Source of the DNA: Bacteroidales bacterium
Lineage (GTDB): Bacteria > Bacteroidota > Bacteroidia > Bacteroidales > UBA932
NCBI GenBank assembly: GCA_017447815.1
Contig: JAFSMS010000007.1
Coordinates: 1-32,276, forward strand
Length of the DNA: 32,276 nt
Direction of reading: 5' to 3'
The position numbers and the translations under genes were made by a program. The notes beneath the pieces are model-generated. The model had not been told where the DNA came from, did no database searches, and worked only from the letters and a program-made list of their open reading frames with translations. Positions 31,501 through 32,276 of this stretch are shown here, piece after piece. Position 1 is the first letter of the stretch. Each line of letters starts with the position of its first letter.

Positions 31501-32196
31501 GACATCATGGAACTCCTGCAGCGGGAAAAGGACCTGGTGGGCATGTATCTCAGTTCACATCCCCTGGACCGCTATCAGTTCGAGATTCAGAATTTCACCA
31601 CTTGCCACCTGGCCGACCTGTCCAACTATGTGTCCGAGTGCGAAAGCAAGAAAAAGACCGCCAAGGTGTATGTGGCCGGCATCGTGACGGATTTCAAGCA
31701 ACTCACCACCAAGACGGGAAAGCCCTACTCGCGCACCATACTGGAAGACTACAGCGGCTCTTACGAACTGCCCCTGTTCGGAAAAGACCACGAGGCCTTC
31801 ATGCAGTACATGCAGCCGCACGCCGCCCTTTTCCTGGAAGGCACGGTGGAAGAGAAATTCTTCCTCAAGCCCGAGGAACGCGCGCAGGGAAAAACGGCCC
31901 CCTGGGCCTTTAAACTGAAGAAAGTCACCTTGCTGGGCAACATCAGCGACGATATCCTTACCGGCTTCTGCCTGGACATCACCACACCCATGCTCACCCA
32001 GCAGTTCCGCCAGGACCTGGTGCGGGTTATCAAGAAGCACAAGGGAAAAATCCCCCTGAACCTATACCTCTACGACCCCGTCACCCACTATCACATTCAA
32101 TTCTATTCCAAAAAGTTCCAGGTAGCCGTCACCTCCGATTTCATCCGGGACCTCCGTGAAATCGGCATCGACAGGTACGAAGTCCAAAGACGATAA
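28555..32196 (+). CDS. dnaE: DNA polymerase III subunit alpha
   Basis: DnaE is the replicative polymerase subunit that copies DNA in the replisome. It has 1213 residues from ATG 28555; the open frame to 28519 overlaps the promoter. The N-terminal PHP domain starts with FVHLHVHTQYSILDG and has AITDHGNMYG; its His residues suggest that metal binding is preserved. The polymerase core has GPGRGSAAGSVVAYC, the catalytic Asp cluster PDIDVDFED (from residue 433), then ALYRPGPMDYIPDF and YAFNKSHATCYAW. The helix-hairpin-helix region and OB-fold follow (KVYVAGIVTDFKQLTTKTGK). Length fits a complete family member. It is transcribed alone from its own promoter and is followed by GTGCAC repeats. Confidence 0.97.
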   Translation: MSFVHLHVHTQYSILDGLSSIGQLFDRADELGMPALAITDHGNMYGVKEFFKYAKKHPNVKPIIGCEVYVSKGDHRLREKGYYHLILLAKNYTGYLNLVKIVSEGHVNGMYYRPRVSHEVIEKHHGGLICSSACMAGEVPRAILAHDEKAVEKAILWHKRVFGEDYYLEVMKHKTEVPGLDNELYKNQCYYDEEIFRLGQKYGVKVIATNDAHFVRKEDGPVHDRLICLTTNAYIDDTDRLRYTQQEYIKSEEEMLALFPDHPEALENTLEVAAKVESYSIDRDPVLPVYEIDPAFMADIDTYLEKYKDIIDTGRCDKHGTYRGDGFCHSVAYLCHLTYQGAHQRYGETLTPEQEERIDFELKTICRMGFPDYFLIVQDYIAASRAAGSMVGPGRGSAAGSVVAYCLRITNLDPIKYQLLFERFLNPDRISMPDIDVDFEDLTKAHDYVEKKYGADHVSRVITFGTMAAKSAIKDVARISHVSIDESNRLTKMVPDRLSDDKGNDVKITLKNCLKYVPEMKKELESGPEINREVLRYAAALEGTVRQVGMHACATIIGRGDLTDYLPICLSKDKETGLDVHTSQYDGHYIEEVGMLKMDFLGLITLQIIHNCLDLIKEHHGEEIDIEAIPIDDAPTYELYGRGDTTAVFQFESEGMKTWLQKLRPSRFEDLIAMNALYRPGPMDYIPDFVARKLGEQAIEYDLPEMEEYLQDTYGVTVYQEQVMLLSQKLAGFTKGEADKLRKAMGKKQIDILNSLKDKFMAGGTANGHPEKVLDKIWKDWEKFAQYAFNKSHATCYAWVSYQTGWLKCHYPSEFFASCLNCAKSMEEITKIMDDCKGHGIKVLSPDINESSGHFTVNKNGDVRFSLGSIKGFGANVVDAIVKERDENGLFTDIYDFTERMAGSVNRKSFESLVNSGAFDSFGHKRSMYFQPGRGGELFIDLVTRYGELYKNDTISSASSLFGDMEEMKPERPPLPDYEGEMDIMELLQREKDLVGMYLSSHPLDRYQFEIQNFTTCHLADLSNYVSECESKKKTAKVYVAGIVTDFKQLTTKTGKPYSRTILEDYSGSYELPLFGKDHEAFMQYMQPHAALFLEGTVEEKFFLKPEERAQGKTAPWAFKLKKVTLLGNISDDILTGFCLDITTPMLTQQFRQDLVRVIKKHKGKIPLNLYLYDPVTHYHIQFYSKKFQVAVTSDFIRDLREIGIDRYEVQRR

Positions 32197-32276
32197 GTGC
32201 ACCAAACCCCCCCTCGTGCACCGAACCACCCCTTTTCGTGCACGAGGCCGCCGCAAACCGCCCCTCGTGCACCGAA
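32197..32276. repeat. GTGCAC repeat cluster after dnaE
   Basis: GTGCAC occurs at 32197, 32216, 32238 and 32268. CCCCTCGTGCACCGAA is present twice exactly (32210-32225 and 32261-32276), 51 bases apart, and the second copy runs to the window edge, so the array may continue. No gene is seen in these 80 bases. Confidence 0.75.
32212..32247. repeat. Stem-loop within the GTGCAC cluster
   Basis: CCTCGTGCAC (32212-32221) and GTGCACGAGG (32238-32247) are perfect 10-base complements with a 16-base spacer. No T-run follows the stem, so it is not a classical intrinsic terminator, but it may stop or stabilise the dnaE transcript. Confidence 0.6.

Overview
This window looks like chromosomal DNA from a GC-rich member of the Bacteroidota, most likely order Bacteroidales. 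The evidence is the -7 promoter motif TAnnTTTG in front of many genes, Bacteroidetes-type families (DUF4876 with BACON domains, DUF6850 barrel, DUF4857, DUF4923, a short-domain TonB), a single-chain glycyl-tRNA synthetase and Sec/lipoprotein signals typical of the phylum. The genus cannot be named from the sequence alone. No tRNA, rRNA, CRISPR array, insertion sequence or prophage gene is visible.

Layout. 1-912: 3' end of a probable S8-type secreted protease and a lipocalin-like lipoprotein, closed by an intrinsic terminator. 938-7985: housekeeping genes hflX, ybeY-mnmG, ruvA (minus strand), then sufS-sufE-DUF59-folK. A T-rich gene-free gap lies at 2123-2519. A perfect parS-like palindrome sits inside mnmG, and a degenerate copy lies between mnmG and ruvA. 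8069-10198: glyS and a small membrane-anchored HTH protein. 10414-11106: tonB, behind a palindrome-rich promoter region and followed by a bidirectional terminator. 11174-13595 (minus): a three-gene ABC cassette ending in a DUF4857 protein. Diverging from it, 13744-19826 is a TonB-receptor operon (receptor, small lipoprotein, DUF6850 barrel, BACON/DUF4876 lipoprotein). 19863-28497: a tightly packed same-strand run with a ThiL-like protein that has lost most catalytic motifs, a DUF4923 protein, and a five-gene export system of the NHLM/NHLP bacteriocin-export type (inner-membrane HlyD-like protein, two ABC permease-ATPases, TolC-like channel, lipoprotein adaptor). 28555-32196: dnaE, with an apparently leaderless promoter. 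The window ends in a short GTGCAC-containing repeat cluster.

How the parts work together. The sufS-sufE-DUF59 genes form the sulfur-supply and maturation side of a SUF iron-sulfur pathway, although sufBCD are not here. TonB, the receptor operon and the divergent ABC cassette look like an outer-membrane uptake locus with unknown substrate. The most unusual block is the NHLM-type exporter: neither ABC protein has a leader peptidase domain, its HlyD-like protein is shortened, it brings its own TolC and a second lipoprotein adaptor, and no precursor peptide is visible beside it. Together with the upstream ThiL-like pseudoenzyme it is the best candidate for an undescribed system in the window.
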